From: an uncultured Lachnospiraceae bacterium
Lineage (GTDB): Bacteria; Bacillota; Clostridia; Lachnospirales; Lachnospiraceae
NCBI GenBank assembly: GCA_944376125.1
Contig: CALWBQ010000053.1
Coordinates: 1 to 59,061 of the forward strand
Length of the DNA stretch: 59,061 nucleotides
Direction: 5' to 3'
The position numbers and the translations under genes are program-made. Below, one piece after another: positions 51,650 to 59,061 of this stretch (position 1 is the stretch's first letter; the number at the start of each line of letters is the position of its first letter). The notes beneath the pieces are model-generated. The model worked only from the letters and a program-made list of their open reading frames with translations. It did not search any database and was not told where the DNA came from.

Positions 51650-52780
51650 ATGATATTAGATAAGAAAGACCTGAGATCCCTGCAGAGAGCCATCGATGCT
51701 CTCCCGGAGGGAGGGATCCTGAAGATACCGGAGGGGCGGTGGCTCACCGGTCCCCTCCATTTAAAGAGTTCTATGACTCTGGAACTGACTCCCGGCGCCG
51801 TCCTGGAATTTTCTCCTGTTATGGAGGACTATCTTCCGCCGGTATTCACCCGATGGGAAGGGGTCGAATGCTACAATTACTCTCCTCTCATCTACGCCCA
51901 AAATGTCCGGGATGTGACCATCCGCGGGGCCGGAAAACTGGTAGGAAACGGCGCGGCCTGGTGGTCCTGGAAACAGCTGCAGCAGCCTGCAGCGGAGCGG
52001 CTGTGCGCCGCCCAAAGCCAGGGGATCCCGGTCGAAAAGCGGGTCTTCGCCACACGCCAGGATGCCCTGCGCCCCTCGTTTATACAGTTTATTAGCTGTC
52101 AGAATATCGTTCTGGAGGATTTCACTATCGAGGACGGCCCGCAATGGACCATTCATCCCGTCTATTGTGACCATGTCGCAGCCAGACGGCTCCGAATTCG
52201 CACATCAGGACCCAACACCGACGGTTTCAACCCAGACTCCTGCCAGAATGTCCTCATTGAAGACTGTGATTTTTCTACCGGAGATGACTGTATTGCCATC
52301 AATTCCGGCATGAACGAGGACGGCTGGAGAGTCGCCAGGCCCTGCCGGCAAATCGAGATCCGAAACTGCCGCTTTACCGGAGGACACGCGGCAGTGGCCA
52401 TCGGAAGCGGAATGTCCGGCGGCGTCGAGGATGTATTTGTCCATGACTGCTCCATCCAGGGCACCGAGAGGGGCATCCGCCTCAAAACCATACCTGGACG
52501 GGGCGGCTATATCCGCAATGTCCTTTTTCAGGATCTGACCATCTGCGGCACTGAACAGGAAGCCATAGAGATCAGCATGGCCTACGGCTCCAGCACAGTG
52601 GCCCCTCTCTCCCAGGCTCTTCCGGAAATCTGCGGCATTACTTTCCTCCGCATCCACGGGAAGGACGCCCGCTGCGGAGTGGCTTTAAAGGGCCTTCCAG
52701 ACAGCCCTCTCCGCAGCATCTGCCTGGAAGATGTCCATGTGTCCGGGCGGGAACCCGACAGGCAGGAATACGTGCTGTGA
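51650..52780 (+). CDS. Glycoside hydrolase family 28 (polygalacturonase-like)
   Basis: This 376-residue right-handed beta-helix enzyme has GH28 active-site motifs in order: GPNTDGFNPDSC (NTD), STGDDCIAIN (DD pair), GGHAAVAIGSGMSGG (catalytic-His strand) and RGIRLKTIPGRGG (RIKT-like). There is no signal peptide, so it acts in the cytosol, probably on imported oligogalacturonides or similar. ATG 51650 has AAGGAGG 7 nt upstream; the longer frame is not supported. Cotranscribed with the AEC carrier. Confidence 0.92.
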   Translation: MILDKKDLRSLQRAIDALPEGGILKIPEGRWLTGPLHLKSSMTLELTPGAVLEFSPVMEDYLPPVFTRWEGVECYNYSPLIYAQNVRDVTIRGAGKLVGNGAAWWSWKQLQQPAAERLCAAQSQGIPVEKRVFATRQDALRPSFIQFISCQNIVLEDFTIEDGPQWTIHPVYCDHVAARRLRIRTSGPNTDGFNPDSCQNVLIEDCDFSTGDDCIAINSGMNEDGWRVARPCRQIEIRNCRFTGGHAAVAIGSGMSGGVEDVFVHDCSIQGTERGIRLKTIPGRGGYIRNVLFQDLTICGTEQEAIEISMAYGSSTVAPLSQALPEICGITFLRIHGKDARCGVALKGLPDSPLRSICLEDVHVSGREPDRQEYVL

Positions 52781-52793
52781 CAAATAGACCGCC

Positions 52794-53204
52794 TTACCCG
52801 GTGTAAGCGTCGTTTGCACTGTTTTTAAAGTTCTGCCGCTCAAGCCACTGCTTCTCTTCCGCTGTCTCCGGAATGTCGATGCGCTCGATCTTGAAAATCA
52901 CCGGCCTGGTCCCGTCATTGCAGCAGGCGATCATCATTCTGTCATCATTGGTCCACTTATGCATGATGGAGCCCCCTTGCAGAGCCGTGTAAACGTACCT
53001 GCTGACGGCGTCCCAGGCTTCACCGCAGAACTTCCCGTCCATCAGATGGTAAAAGTCATCCTGTTCACTGCTCCTCTTCAGGACAAAGGTATCTCCCGCC
53101 TTGAAAAAGGGACATGGACCGGATTTGGGGTCGGCAAGATATTTTTCCTGGTAATCCTCAAACACCTTTGTCTCCAGTACCGTAATTTTACATTCGTGCT
53201 GCAT
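52794..53204 (-). CDS. TIGR04076 family protein
   Basis: The 136-residue protein has Cys pairs and the conserved pattern CPFFKAGDTFVL, KFCGEAWDAVSRYVYTALQGG and CCNDGTRPVIFKIERIDI, matching the TIGR04076 family of unknown function. No signal or membrane segment is present. GGAGGTGA lies about 8 nt upstream of ATG 53204. It converges on the GH28 gene with 13 nt between stops. Confidence 0.7.
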   Translation of the reverse strand: MQHECKITVLETKVFEDYQEKYLADPKSGPCPFFKAGDTFVLKRSSEQDDFYHLMDGKFCGEAWDAVSRYVYTALQGGSIMHKWTNDDRMMIACCNDGTRPVIFKIERIDIPETAEEKQWLERQNFKNSANDAYTG

Positions 53205-53248
53205 AGCACCGTCACCTCCGTAAGTAATTGGTTTTCAAGCCCAGTATA

Positions 53249-53473
53249 TCAGCTCTGGCTTTCGATTTCTACTTGAAATCCATACAAACGCGCAGGATTT
53301 TCTACCAATATTTTGTATCGGTTCTTCTCGTCTGGGACCTGCTCCGCCAGGCTGTCCAGCAGCCGGGCATCATCCGGCATAACCTTTCTGGCCACAAACT
53401 CGCTGTGATGGGGCCAGTCTGTCGCCCACAACAGCTGCTCCGGCTCAGCCTCGGCATAGGCCCTGAATACACA
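53249..53473 (-). pseudogene. 3' remnant of an amidohydrolase-2 family gene
   Basis: The frame encodes only the C-terminal about 75 residues of a TIM-barrel amidohydrolase of the dicarboxylate-lactonase type: AEPEQLLWATDWPHHSEF, DDARLLDSLAEQVPDEKNRY and ILVENPARLYGF are family end motifs. A stop codon bounds it upstream and the metal-binding N-terminal part is missing. It is a decayed gene, perhaps once part of the GntR-regulated locus. Confidence 0.7.
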
Positions 53474-53546
53474 TCAGGTTCCAGTGGCTTTCTTCCGGGG
53501 GGGACTACGACGGAAATTTTGAAAAGGTACTTCTGGCCGCCCAGGA

Positions 53547-53672
53547 GGCTACGCCGTCTGCTGCCAGCCCTTCGAAATCGAAGACCTCCCCGACATGCCC
53601 TACATTTCCTTCGAATCAGACCACCTCAGCAACAGCATCCGCCTGATTTCGTCTGAAAGATGTCCTCAATAA
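53547..53672 (+). pseudogene. Short decayed fragment, perhaps a LysR effector-domain end
   Basis: The frame GYAVCCQPFEIEDLPDMPYI followed by SFESDHLSNSIRL ends at TAA 53672. It reads like protein but has no start. A neighbouring frame (NFEKVLLAAQE) joins it through an apparent frameshift near 53545. The pattern vaguely resembles the C-terminal part of a LysR-type regulator. The identification is weak. Confidence 0.25.
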
Positions 53673-53874
53673 CCAATTTTCCTTCCTGTCTAGTCATTTG
53701 TCCTCTCAGAGACAGGGCAACCGATGCCAGACAGATAACCGCTGTCATCCCGCTGCCTGCTGTAAGGCGGTATCTGCCTCCAGAATTGTTCTCTATCCGG
53801 AAACAGACAACCGTCAGAATCGAAAATCCCATGCCCAGCAGCCACTTTGCCGCCTTTTTCCAGTTTTCTTTCAT
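53626..53874 (-). CDS. Small membrane protein of unknown function
   Basis: The 82-residue protein has two hydrophobic stretches (WLLGMGFSILTVVCF and MTAVICLASVALSL), a basic start and a CCC end. It was not recognised. A second frame starts at ATG 53989, inside the 3' end of the peptidase gene. It encodes a charged N terminus (GINRANQVTDRVDDELREI, then RRGEAAVKGEHWLKKK) that runs into this one, so a single frameshift may have split a longer gene of about 120 codons. Confidence 0.4.
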   Translation of the reverse strand: MKENWKKAAKWLLGMGFSILTVVCFRIENNSGGRYRLTAGSGMTAVICLASVALSLRGQMTRQEGKLVIEDIFQTKSGGCCC

Positions 53875-53955
53875 ATTTCTTCTTTAACCAGTGCTCCCCT
53901 TTTACAGCTGCTTCGCCGCGCCTGATCTCCCGCAGTTCATCATCAACTCTGTCGG

Positions 53956-56900
53956 TCACCTGGTTTGCTCTGTTGATCCCTCGCACCATCGCCCTTGGTC
54001 ATTAACCTGAAAACCGTCCGGCGTGACTGTATTAGCAGCCATTGACCCGAAAGGAGCTCCCGCATCCTGATAAAAATAGTAGCAGTATTCCCGCCCTGAC
54101 GGGTCAGGGATCCATTGCCAGCCTGTCATCATTTTTCCCAGGTCCCCGTCTGATACCGGATTCAGATAATACCAATGTCCGTCTGCGTCCAGGAACCAGC
54201 CAGTCACCAGCTTTCCCTCTGTGTCAAACCGGTACCAGCCTGCATTTCCAAGCCCCTGATTTCCATACGGATTATAAAGATATCCCCAGGTATCGCGATA
54301 AACCTTTCCTCCTGCGGCAAAACTCCAGGATCCATCCTCCGCCATAAGCCATTCTCCTCTTACAGCTCCGCTGTCTCCCAGCACGCTGAAATCATCATCC
54401 CACTCGAAATCATCGTCTCCCCCAAAATCATCAGAATGGGATCCATTCTCCCAGACCGTCACCCTGCAAACCGCCTCTTTGTCTCCGGCCCGGACGCGAA
54501 TCACCGTCGTTCCCTCGCTAAGCCCAATCACAGTGCCGTCAGCATCTACCGAGGCAATTCTGGGATTATCGGAGGAAAATACCGGGACTATCTCCGAATT
54601 TTCCGCCCCTTCAAGGGTAACCTGAATTCTCTGGGAGGTTCCGACTCTCAGGCGCATACTCTCAGGCGATATGGAAATCCGTTCTATTTCATTCTGCTCT
54701 ACTAAAACAATCTGGCAGGAAGCCGTCTTTGTAGGATCGCTCACAGAGCTGACCTTTACCGTAAGGATCCCGCTCTCTTCAGGCGTGAAAAGCAAGACCT
54801 CCTCTCCGCTTTCTGTCAGTCTTGTTCCATCTGTTTCCAAATCAAATACGGTAAAGTCTGCGGCAGAAAGGTCACCGGAAAATTCCCATCGCAGTTTTTC
54901 CCCTTCATCCTCCACAGGCCCATTGTCCCAAGAAAGAAGTTTCGCAGAAAACCTTCCCTTTTCCATCGCATCAGGGTCATTTTTATCAAAATAGTAGACC
55001 AGCATTGCATCAGATGAAAGTGGAAGCTCGCTATCCAAGATAATCCCTGAAGAATAATTAAAATCATATAGATTGCTTCCATTGAGCAGATAGCTGGATT
55101 CCACAGCAGCCGTAGAGCCAAATGCCCAGCAGGTATTGGTCAGCCGCTGGTCCTTTACAGGCGTCAGAACACCCACATCCCTCAGGTCAAAGGATTCCGG
55201 AAGGGTTATGTCCAATTCCTCTACAGAAACCGCCCTCTGTAAAACCGGTTCCTTTCTGGACTGCAAAATATGTCCCTCTCTGACCGTATACGTTTCTTCT
55301 GCAAAGTCAGACGAATATTCCCCTTTCGATTCTTCTGCGTCAGAATCATCCGAAGCAGAATCAATCAAAGAAAAATATGTATTTGGATCTATCTCAAGAG
55401 CAGAAATTCTCTCTGTCTCCCCCTCCTCGAGAGAAGCATCGTAGCACAAAGCCTTTAAGGAAAAATAACTGTAATAGTTGCTTCCGCCGTTATCTTCCAT
55501 AAATCCTACTCCCATGTCGATCCATTCCTCTTCTTCCGCTGGATCGTGGAGGAAGCAGATTCCCCCCTGACTGGGAAGATTCGCAACTCGGGTGTCGTTC
55601 ATGACCATAGGTACGTCAAGCGTCTCACTGCCATCATGTTCAATCTTTAAAATTATCTCAAACTTTTCTCCTGGCTCCAGCAAAATCGTTTTATCCAGAC
55701 GCACCGTATAGTACCCTGCATACATTTTAGAGCCTGAAGCACATACGTTTTCTTCTATCCATCCTTTTCCAACATCATCCCCCTGATTAACGGCAATCTC
55801 ATATTGCACATTATTATTCAGGAGATCAAATGTGACAGCTTTCAGGACATCTGTCCCTTCCTCTTCTGCTGTAAACACAGTAGCAGTCATCAGCATATCT
55901 GCGTCCGTAGTCCATGTTGCTGAGGTCGAGTACGGAAGCCCCGCAACCTGATACATTTTGTTATAGTTTCCTGATGTTTCTGTGGCCGTATATGCCCAGG
56001 ATCTGTCGATAGACACGATCCGTTTGTCGCAGTAAGACACGTAATAATATCCGCCGTCTCCTACGCCGTCCCCCCAGGAATTCCGGACAATCCACGCTCC
56101 ATCACGCTCCGGGATCAGGGAATCAAGCAATTCTTCCAACTCTGCATCGGTCTCTGAATTTTTTACCGTGTCACGCGAAATATAATCCGCATTAGAAGGA
56201 GTCGCTGCTTCAAGAGGGAAATTTTCCTCGCTGTCCTCAGGTCCATTGTCCCATATAGCATCCTCATCGTCTTCCCATTCATCCTCCGGTTCCTCGTAAT
56301 CTGCGTTGCCGTCTGTTGCCAGCAAACTCCGGGACATTCTCGTGGCCGGCTCGGTTTCCGGCACAATATAATCCGCATTGCCGCCTGTCGCGATTGGGAG
56401 AGGTACCACTTCATGGTCAAGTTTGTAGCGAAAGTTCTCTCTCGAATAGTTGTCATCCCACCCTACGATCACCACTTCATGGTTTGGCAGGGCCCACTCT
56501 ATCAAACCATCTGGCAAATCAAAGAGATTTGCCAGAGCATAAACTGATTCTCCATGCTCATCTTGCCCTATTATAATATAGTCCCAACCGCTGAAGTAAT
56601 AATTTTCGGGTTTTTCACAGGCCAATTCCGCCCAGTAGATCCCGGTTGTGACAGCTCCATAAGTCATGACAGCATTTTTCAAATGCTCCTCCCATCCGGG
56701 ATTTTCCTCACCGCCGCCGTCTATAGAAAGCGACAGATACCTGGCTGGAAGTGCAACCCCGTTTTGAACATGGAACAGAGGCTTTTCTTCTCCTTCATAG
56801 ATAATTCCTTCTTCCTGCAGATACTTGTCATATTCCGCATAGCTTTCCCCATTTCCGTTTAGATCCCGGATATCATCCATGGGAAGGACATCCTCTGCAA

Positions 56901-57600
56901 CAGGTCCCAGCCAGGATGCATAATAGCTTTGCGGCATCGGATAGATGCCTCCGTTATTTACGCCTCTGCCAGAATAAGACGGAGTATCCAGCTTTCTCCA
57001 AAAAACAGGTTCCAATCCTCCCTTGGTTTCATACTTGTAATATGGGCTGGTTCCGTTCATCTGATAGGGGGAATCTGTTCCCTGCAGAGCCGCCACCATA
57101 TGCAGCTCCGACAAATCCATTCCCTTTACAGATGAGTCCGACAAATCCATTTTCTGAATCGAAACCGCAAAAGGCTCTGTCCCCTCTGTCTCCCCCATAG
57201 CAAATACCCGCAAAAAATACGTTCCTGCCTGCACATCTTTTTTTACAATTCTTTGTCCGTTTCTATTTCTGGAGCGTCCTATAGTGGACAGCGAGCTGTC
57301 CAAAAGCTCTGCCCCGTAGGGACTGGACGCCTCATCGAATTCTACCGAAATCGTCAGATCCGAAAGGCTGTCCAGTGAAAAAATGTAATACACTTCCTCA
57401 TATCCATCCGGAAGCGTACCTTCAAAACGGCTTGGGAAACTGACAAATGAAGTATTTTCACTCGACAACTGTGCCGTTTCTGTTTCGCTGTAAAGGACAT
57501 CCCCCATGGCGTAGGAGGTGCTCTGAAATGCCATCGCCGCTGCCAAAAGCCATGCTGCCCGAAGCCTTATCTTCCGCCTCAACATACCGTGTTGCTTCAT
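53956..57600 (-). CDS. Secreted papain-like (C1A) protein with permuted catalytic segments, Ig-like and wall-binding domains
   Basis: The protein has 1214 residues from ATG 57600. A signal peptide (RLRAAWLLAAAMAFQSTSYA) precedes a PPC-like beta domain (about 45-145). Next comes the rear part of a C1A peptidase: DLSELHMVAAL, YYASWLGPVAEDVLP, AVMTYGAVTTGIYW, NHEVVIVGWDDNYS (His374) and AWIVRNSWGDGVGDGGYYYV (Asn507). Only later comes the front part, SFDLRDVGVLTPVKDQ and TCWAFGSTAAVESSYLLNG (Gln818, Cys824). A Big_2 Ig-like domain (about 970-1050), an acidic linker and GW-rich choline-binding-type repeats (about 1095-1190) follow. Three GNADY/SNADY repeats sit in an acidic insert between His and Asn. 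It is probably wall-attached; activity is uncertain. Confidence 0.75.
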   Translation of the reverse strand: MKQHGMLRRKIRLRAAWLLAAAMAFQSTSYAMGDVLYSETETAQLSSENTSFVSFPSRFEGTLPDGYEEVYYIFSLDSLSDLTISVEFDEASSPYGAELLDSSLSTIGRSRNRNGQRIVKKDVQAGTYFLRVFAMGETEGTEPFAVSIQKMDLSDSSVKGMDLSELHMVAALQGTDSPYQMNGTSPYYKYETKGGLEPVFWRKLDTPSYSGRGVNNGGIYPMPQSYYASWLGPVAEDVLPMDDIRDLNGNGESYAEYDKYLQEEGIIYEGEEKPLFHVQNGVALPARYLSLSIDGGGEENPGWEEHLKNAVMTYGAVTTGIYWAELACEKPENYYFSGWDYIIIGQDEHGESVYALANLFDLPDGLIEWALPNHEVVIVGWDDNYSRENFRYKLDHEVVPLPIATGGNADYIVPETEPATRMSRSLLATDGNADYEEPEDEWEDDEDAIWDNGPEDSEENFPLEAATPSNADYISRDTVKNSETDAELEELLDSLIPERDGAWIVRNSWGDGVGDGGYYYVSYCDKRIVSIDRSWAYTATETSGNYNKMYQVAGLPYSTSATWTTDADMLMTATVFTAEEEGTDVLKAVTFDLLNNNVQYEIAVNQGDDVGKGWIEENVCASGSKMYAGYYTVRLDKTILLEPGEKFEIILKIEHDGSETLDVPMVMNDTRVANLPSQGGICFLHDPAEEEEWIDMGVGFMEDNGGSNYYSYFSLKALCYDASLEEGETERISALEIDPNTYFSLIDSASDDSDAEESKGEYSSDFAEETYTVREGHILQSRKEPVLQRAVSVEELDITLPESFDLRDVGVLTPVKDQRLTNTCWAFGSTAAVESSYLLNGSNLYDFNYSSGIILDSELPLSSDAMLVYYFDKNDPDAMEKGRFSAKLLSWDNGPVEDEGEKLRWEFSGDLSAADFTVFDLETDGTRLTESGEEVLLFTPEESGILTVKVSSVSDPTKTASCQIVLVEQNEIERISISPESMRLRVGTSQRIQVTLEGAENSEIVPVFSSDNPRIASVDADGTVIGLSEGTTVIRVRAGDKEAVCRVTVWENGSHSDDFGGDDDFEWDDDFSVLGDSGAVRGEWLMAEDGSWSFAAGGKVYRDTWGYLYNPYGNQGLGNAGWYRFDTEGKLVTGWFLDADGHWYYLNPVSDGDLGKMMTGWQWIPDPSGREYCYYFYQDAGAPFGSMAANTVTPDGFQVNDQGRWCEGSTEQTR
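57107..57151. repeat. 15-nt direct repeat at the start of the C1A segment
   Basis: TCCGACAAATCCATT occurs at 57107-57121 and again at 57137-57151, exactly 30 nt apart. In the protein it gives MDLSD and MDLSE ten residues apart, at the point where the front (Cys) part of the papain domain would be expected. Confidence 0.7.
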
Positions 57601-57873
57601 AAAGTTCACTCTTCCTGCTTTCTTAAAAATTTCTGAATTTTCTATCCTCCCTGCCGTTTTTCCCTTTCCGGCAGTGAAACCTGGTTCTCCCGCCATTTGT
57701 ACATGACAGGATTGTCCGGGGAATCATCATTCTGCTATCTCGTGCTCTGCTGTCAGGCCGCTCTGACAAGCAGCGTATATGCTGTCCACAAAAATGGCCG
57801 CCAGATATAAACAGTAGAGCCGTCTGCCCTTTGCTTATCTCCTCCAAACTAACTAGTAAAACAAAAGGCTCAT

Positions 57874-58635
57874 TTATTGAAGCCCCGTGATAAAGAGAAT
57901 CAGTGCCCCAATCGCCAATGCAGTCCAACCAATATATCGGCCTGCAATCTCCAAGTCAGATGGCTCTGCCTGATCTGCGTTGCGGATCTGCAAAGATAAA
58001 TTCCAGCGAAATATCTCGTCTGCAAACAAAATAGAAATCGCTGTAACAATACAGACCAATATGCCGCAAAGCCATGCAAACCACTCTCCTTTATGAGTCA
58101 GATTGGTACCGAGCATCAGTTCAACTATACTGGAGACCGAAGGCTCCATCCGATCCAGCGCAGTCCCGTTTTCATATATCACTGTCCCATTCCCCGGCGT
58201 CACCGAAACAGCTATATCTTCTATACTTCCATCCTCATTGAACAGCCAGCGGTAGTTCCCATTCAGCACGCCCCCGCGAAAAAGGATCTCGTCTCCAAGG
58301 CGGAGTTCCACGCCGGTCAAAGAATCCCCCCACTCACTATCCTGGGGGACAGCAGTCGGATCCTCCTTGAAAGTATAAGGGCCATAGGTTTTATCTCCAT
58401 ATCGAAACCTCACCTGCTCCCCTCCGGATATAGTAAAGCTGGCCTGCTCCCCTTGAATCTTGCCGGAATAGACGATATCCCCGTTTTCCTCATTTGGGAC
58501 AAGAATCGTATCCTTGTATTCAAATCCCTCCCTGGAAATGACCACTGAATAGATCCCTGTAAACACCAGGATCATTACAATCATAAAGAGCAGAAGCCCC
58601 TTTTGGTACCGGCCTAAACGATTAATTCTGTTCAA
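57874..58635 (-). CDS. Membrane-anchored protein of unknown function
   Basis: The 253-residue protein has an N-terminal membrane helix (GLLLFMIVMILVFTGIYSVVI), an extracytoplasmic beta-rich domain (residues 33-165), and two C-terminal helices (AWLCGILVCIVTAISILFA and YIGWTALAIGALILFITGL). Not recognised; similar-looking proteins occur in Lachnospiraceae. It precedes the large C1A gene by 273 nt with no clear terminator, so the two may be linked. The gap 57601-57873 shows no gene. Confidence 0.7.
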   Translation of the reverse strand: MNRINRLGRYQKGLLLFMIVMILVFTGIYSVVISREGFEYKDTILVPNEENGDIVYSGKIQGEQASFTISGGEQVRFRYGDKTYGPYTFKEDPTAVPQDSEWGDSLTGVELRLGDEILFRGGVLNGNYRWLFNEDGSIEDIAVSVTPGNGTVIYENGTALDRMEPSVSSIVELMLGTNLTHKGEWFAWLCGILVCIVTAISILFADEIFRWNLSLQIRNADQAEPSDLEIAGRYIGWTALAIGALILFITGLQ

Positions 58636-58715
58636 AGCAACACCTCAATCTGGCGATTATCCTCTGGCAGTGTATAAGCGCACTGCCGCATCCTATATTC
58701 AAAATTAAATGTCAA

Positions 58716-59061
58716 TTAACAGCTGTCACCGGCCCCTGTCCCGGCCGCCCACCCGGTGGACCAGGCGATCTGCAGGTTGTAGCCGCCGGTGACGGCGTCC
58801 AGGTCCAGCACTTCCCCGGCAAAATACAGCCCGGGAACTTTTTTGGATTCCATGGTGGAGGGGTCGATCTCCTTTACGGAAATACCTCCCTGGGTGATGA
58901 TGGCCTCCCGGAAGTCCCTGAGACCCGTGATGGTCAGTGGAAAACCCTTGACCGCCTGGACAAGATTCTTTCTCTCCTGGCGGGTAATCTCGTTGACCGG
59001 CTTTTCTGGGTTGATCTGGCTGTGCCGGATGATGACCGGAATCAGTTTGGAGGGGAGCAGT
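58716..59061 (-). CDS. BaiN/HI0933-type FAD-binding oxidoreductase, C-terminal part (runs off right edge)
   Basis: The last 115 codons end with VPGLYFAGEVLDLDAVTGGYNLQIAW and STGWAAG, the FAD-binding C-terminal signature of the HI0933/YhiN/BaiN flavoprotein family (annotated as aminoacetone oxidase-like). EITRQERKNLVQAVKGFPLTI and AIITQGGISVKEIDPSTMESK match the same family. The N-terminal Rossmann part is outside. In many Lachnospiraceae this gene lies next to cmk; here 20.6 kb of other genes separate them. Confidence 0.9.
   Translation of the reverse strand, partial: LLPSKLIPVIIRHSQINPEKPVNEITRQERKNLVQAVKGFPLTITGLRDFREAIITQGGISVKEIDPSTMESKKVPGLYFAGEVLDLDAVTGGYNLQIAWSTGWAAGTGAGDSC

Noticed and set aside
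57623..57928. 101-codon frame in the gap before the C1A gene
   Set aside because: No motif, no ribosome site, overlaps neighbouring genes in other frames.
1..59061. CRISPR arrays, tRNA or rRNA genes, insertion sequences, prophage genes
   Set aside because: None could be recognised on either strand; the only dispersed-element candidate is the hairpin at 44261-44306.

Overview
The window looks like chromosome from a spore-forming, anaerobic Clostridia bacterium, most likely a gut Lachnospiraceae (inference). Supporting signs are an alpha/beta-type SASP-like gene, the cmk-ispH-rpsA cluster, an oxygen-independent (cbi-type) cobalamin pathway, AGGAGG-type ribosome binding sites, a base composition near 50% GC, and secreted proteins ending in GW-rich wall-binding repeats. 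No tRNA, rRNA, CRISPR array, transposase or phage gene was recognised.

Layout. 1-14.2 kb is read leftwards: the 5' end of topB; a glycosidase-like / J-TPR / HscC-type Hsp70 operon; ilvE with an AEC carrier; ybaK-MATE-acetamidase; and DUF975, DJ-1 and ferritin. A small CYTH gene (14.3 kb, +) faces the end of the cobalamin cluster. 14.7-31.9 kb is a nearly complete anaerobic adenosylcobalamin cluster. It reads leftwards from a consensus promoter and a cobalamin riboswitch at about 30.0-30.2 kb: cbiK, D, L, F, H, J, ET, A, cobT, cobU, cobS, a truncated cobU paralogue, cbiB, cobD, cbiP, cbiC. cbiG and a DUF554 membrane gene lie upstream of the riboswitch. The genes cover sirohydrochlorin to adenosylcobalamin, except that no corrinoid adenosyltransferase, alpha-ribazole-phosphate phosphatase or cobalt importer is in the window. 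32.0-38.1 kb holds the SASP-like gene, an envelope-sensing padR-DUF1700-DUF4097-pspC operon with two palindromic operators, an L,D-transpeptidase and cmk-ispH-rpsA.

38.1-58.7 kb looks accessory. It has a response regulator / histidine kinase / ABC transporter operon whose large permease carries an extracytoplasmic M1-type zinc peptidase domain. Next is a D-amino-acid locus (N-acyl-D-amino-acid deacylase, GntP permease, D-serine ammonia-lyase) with a divergent XRE-cupin regulator, then a GntR / AEC carrier / GH28 locus, decayed gene remnants, and a large secreted papain-family protein whose catalytic segments occur in the order His-Asn-Cys instead of Cys-His-Asn. The window ends in a BaiN/HI0933-type flavoprotein.

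The strongest leads are the apparently permuted C1 peptidase (53956-57600), the sensor-ABC-M1 peptidase operon (38322-44197), and the HPD-less J protein paired with a dedicated Hsp70 (328-5380).
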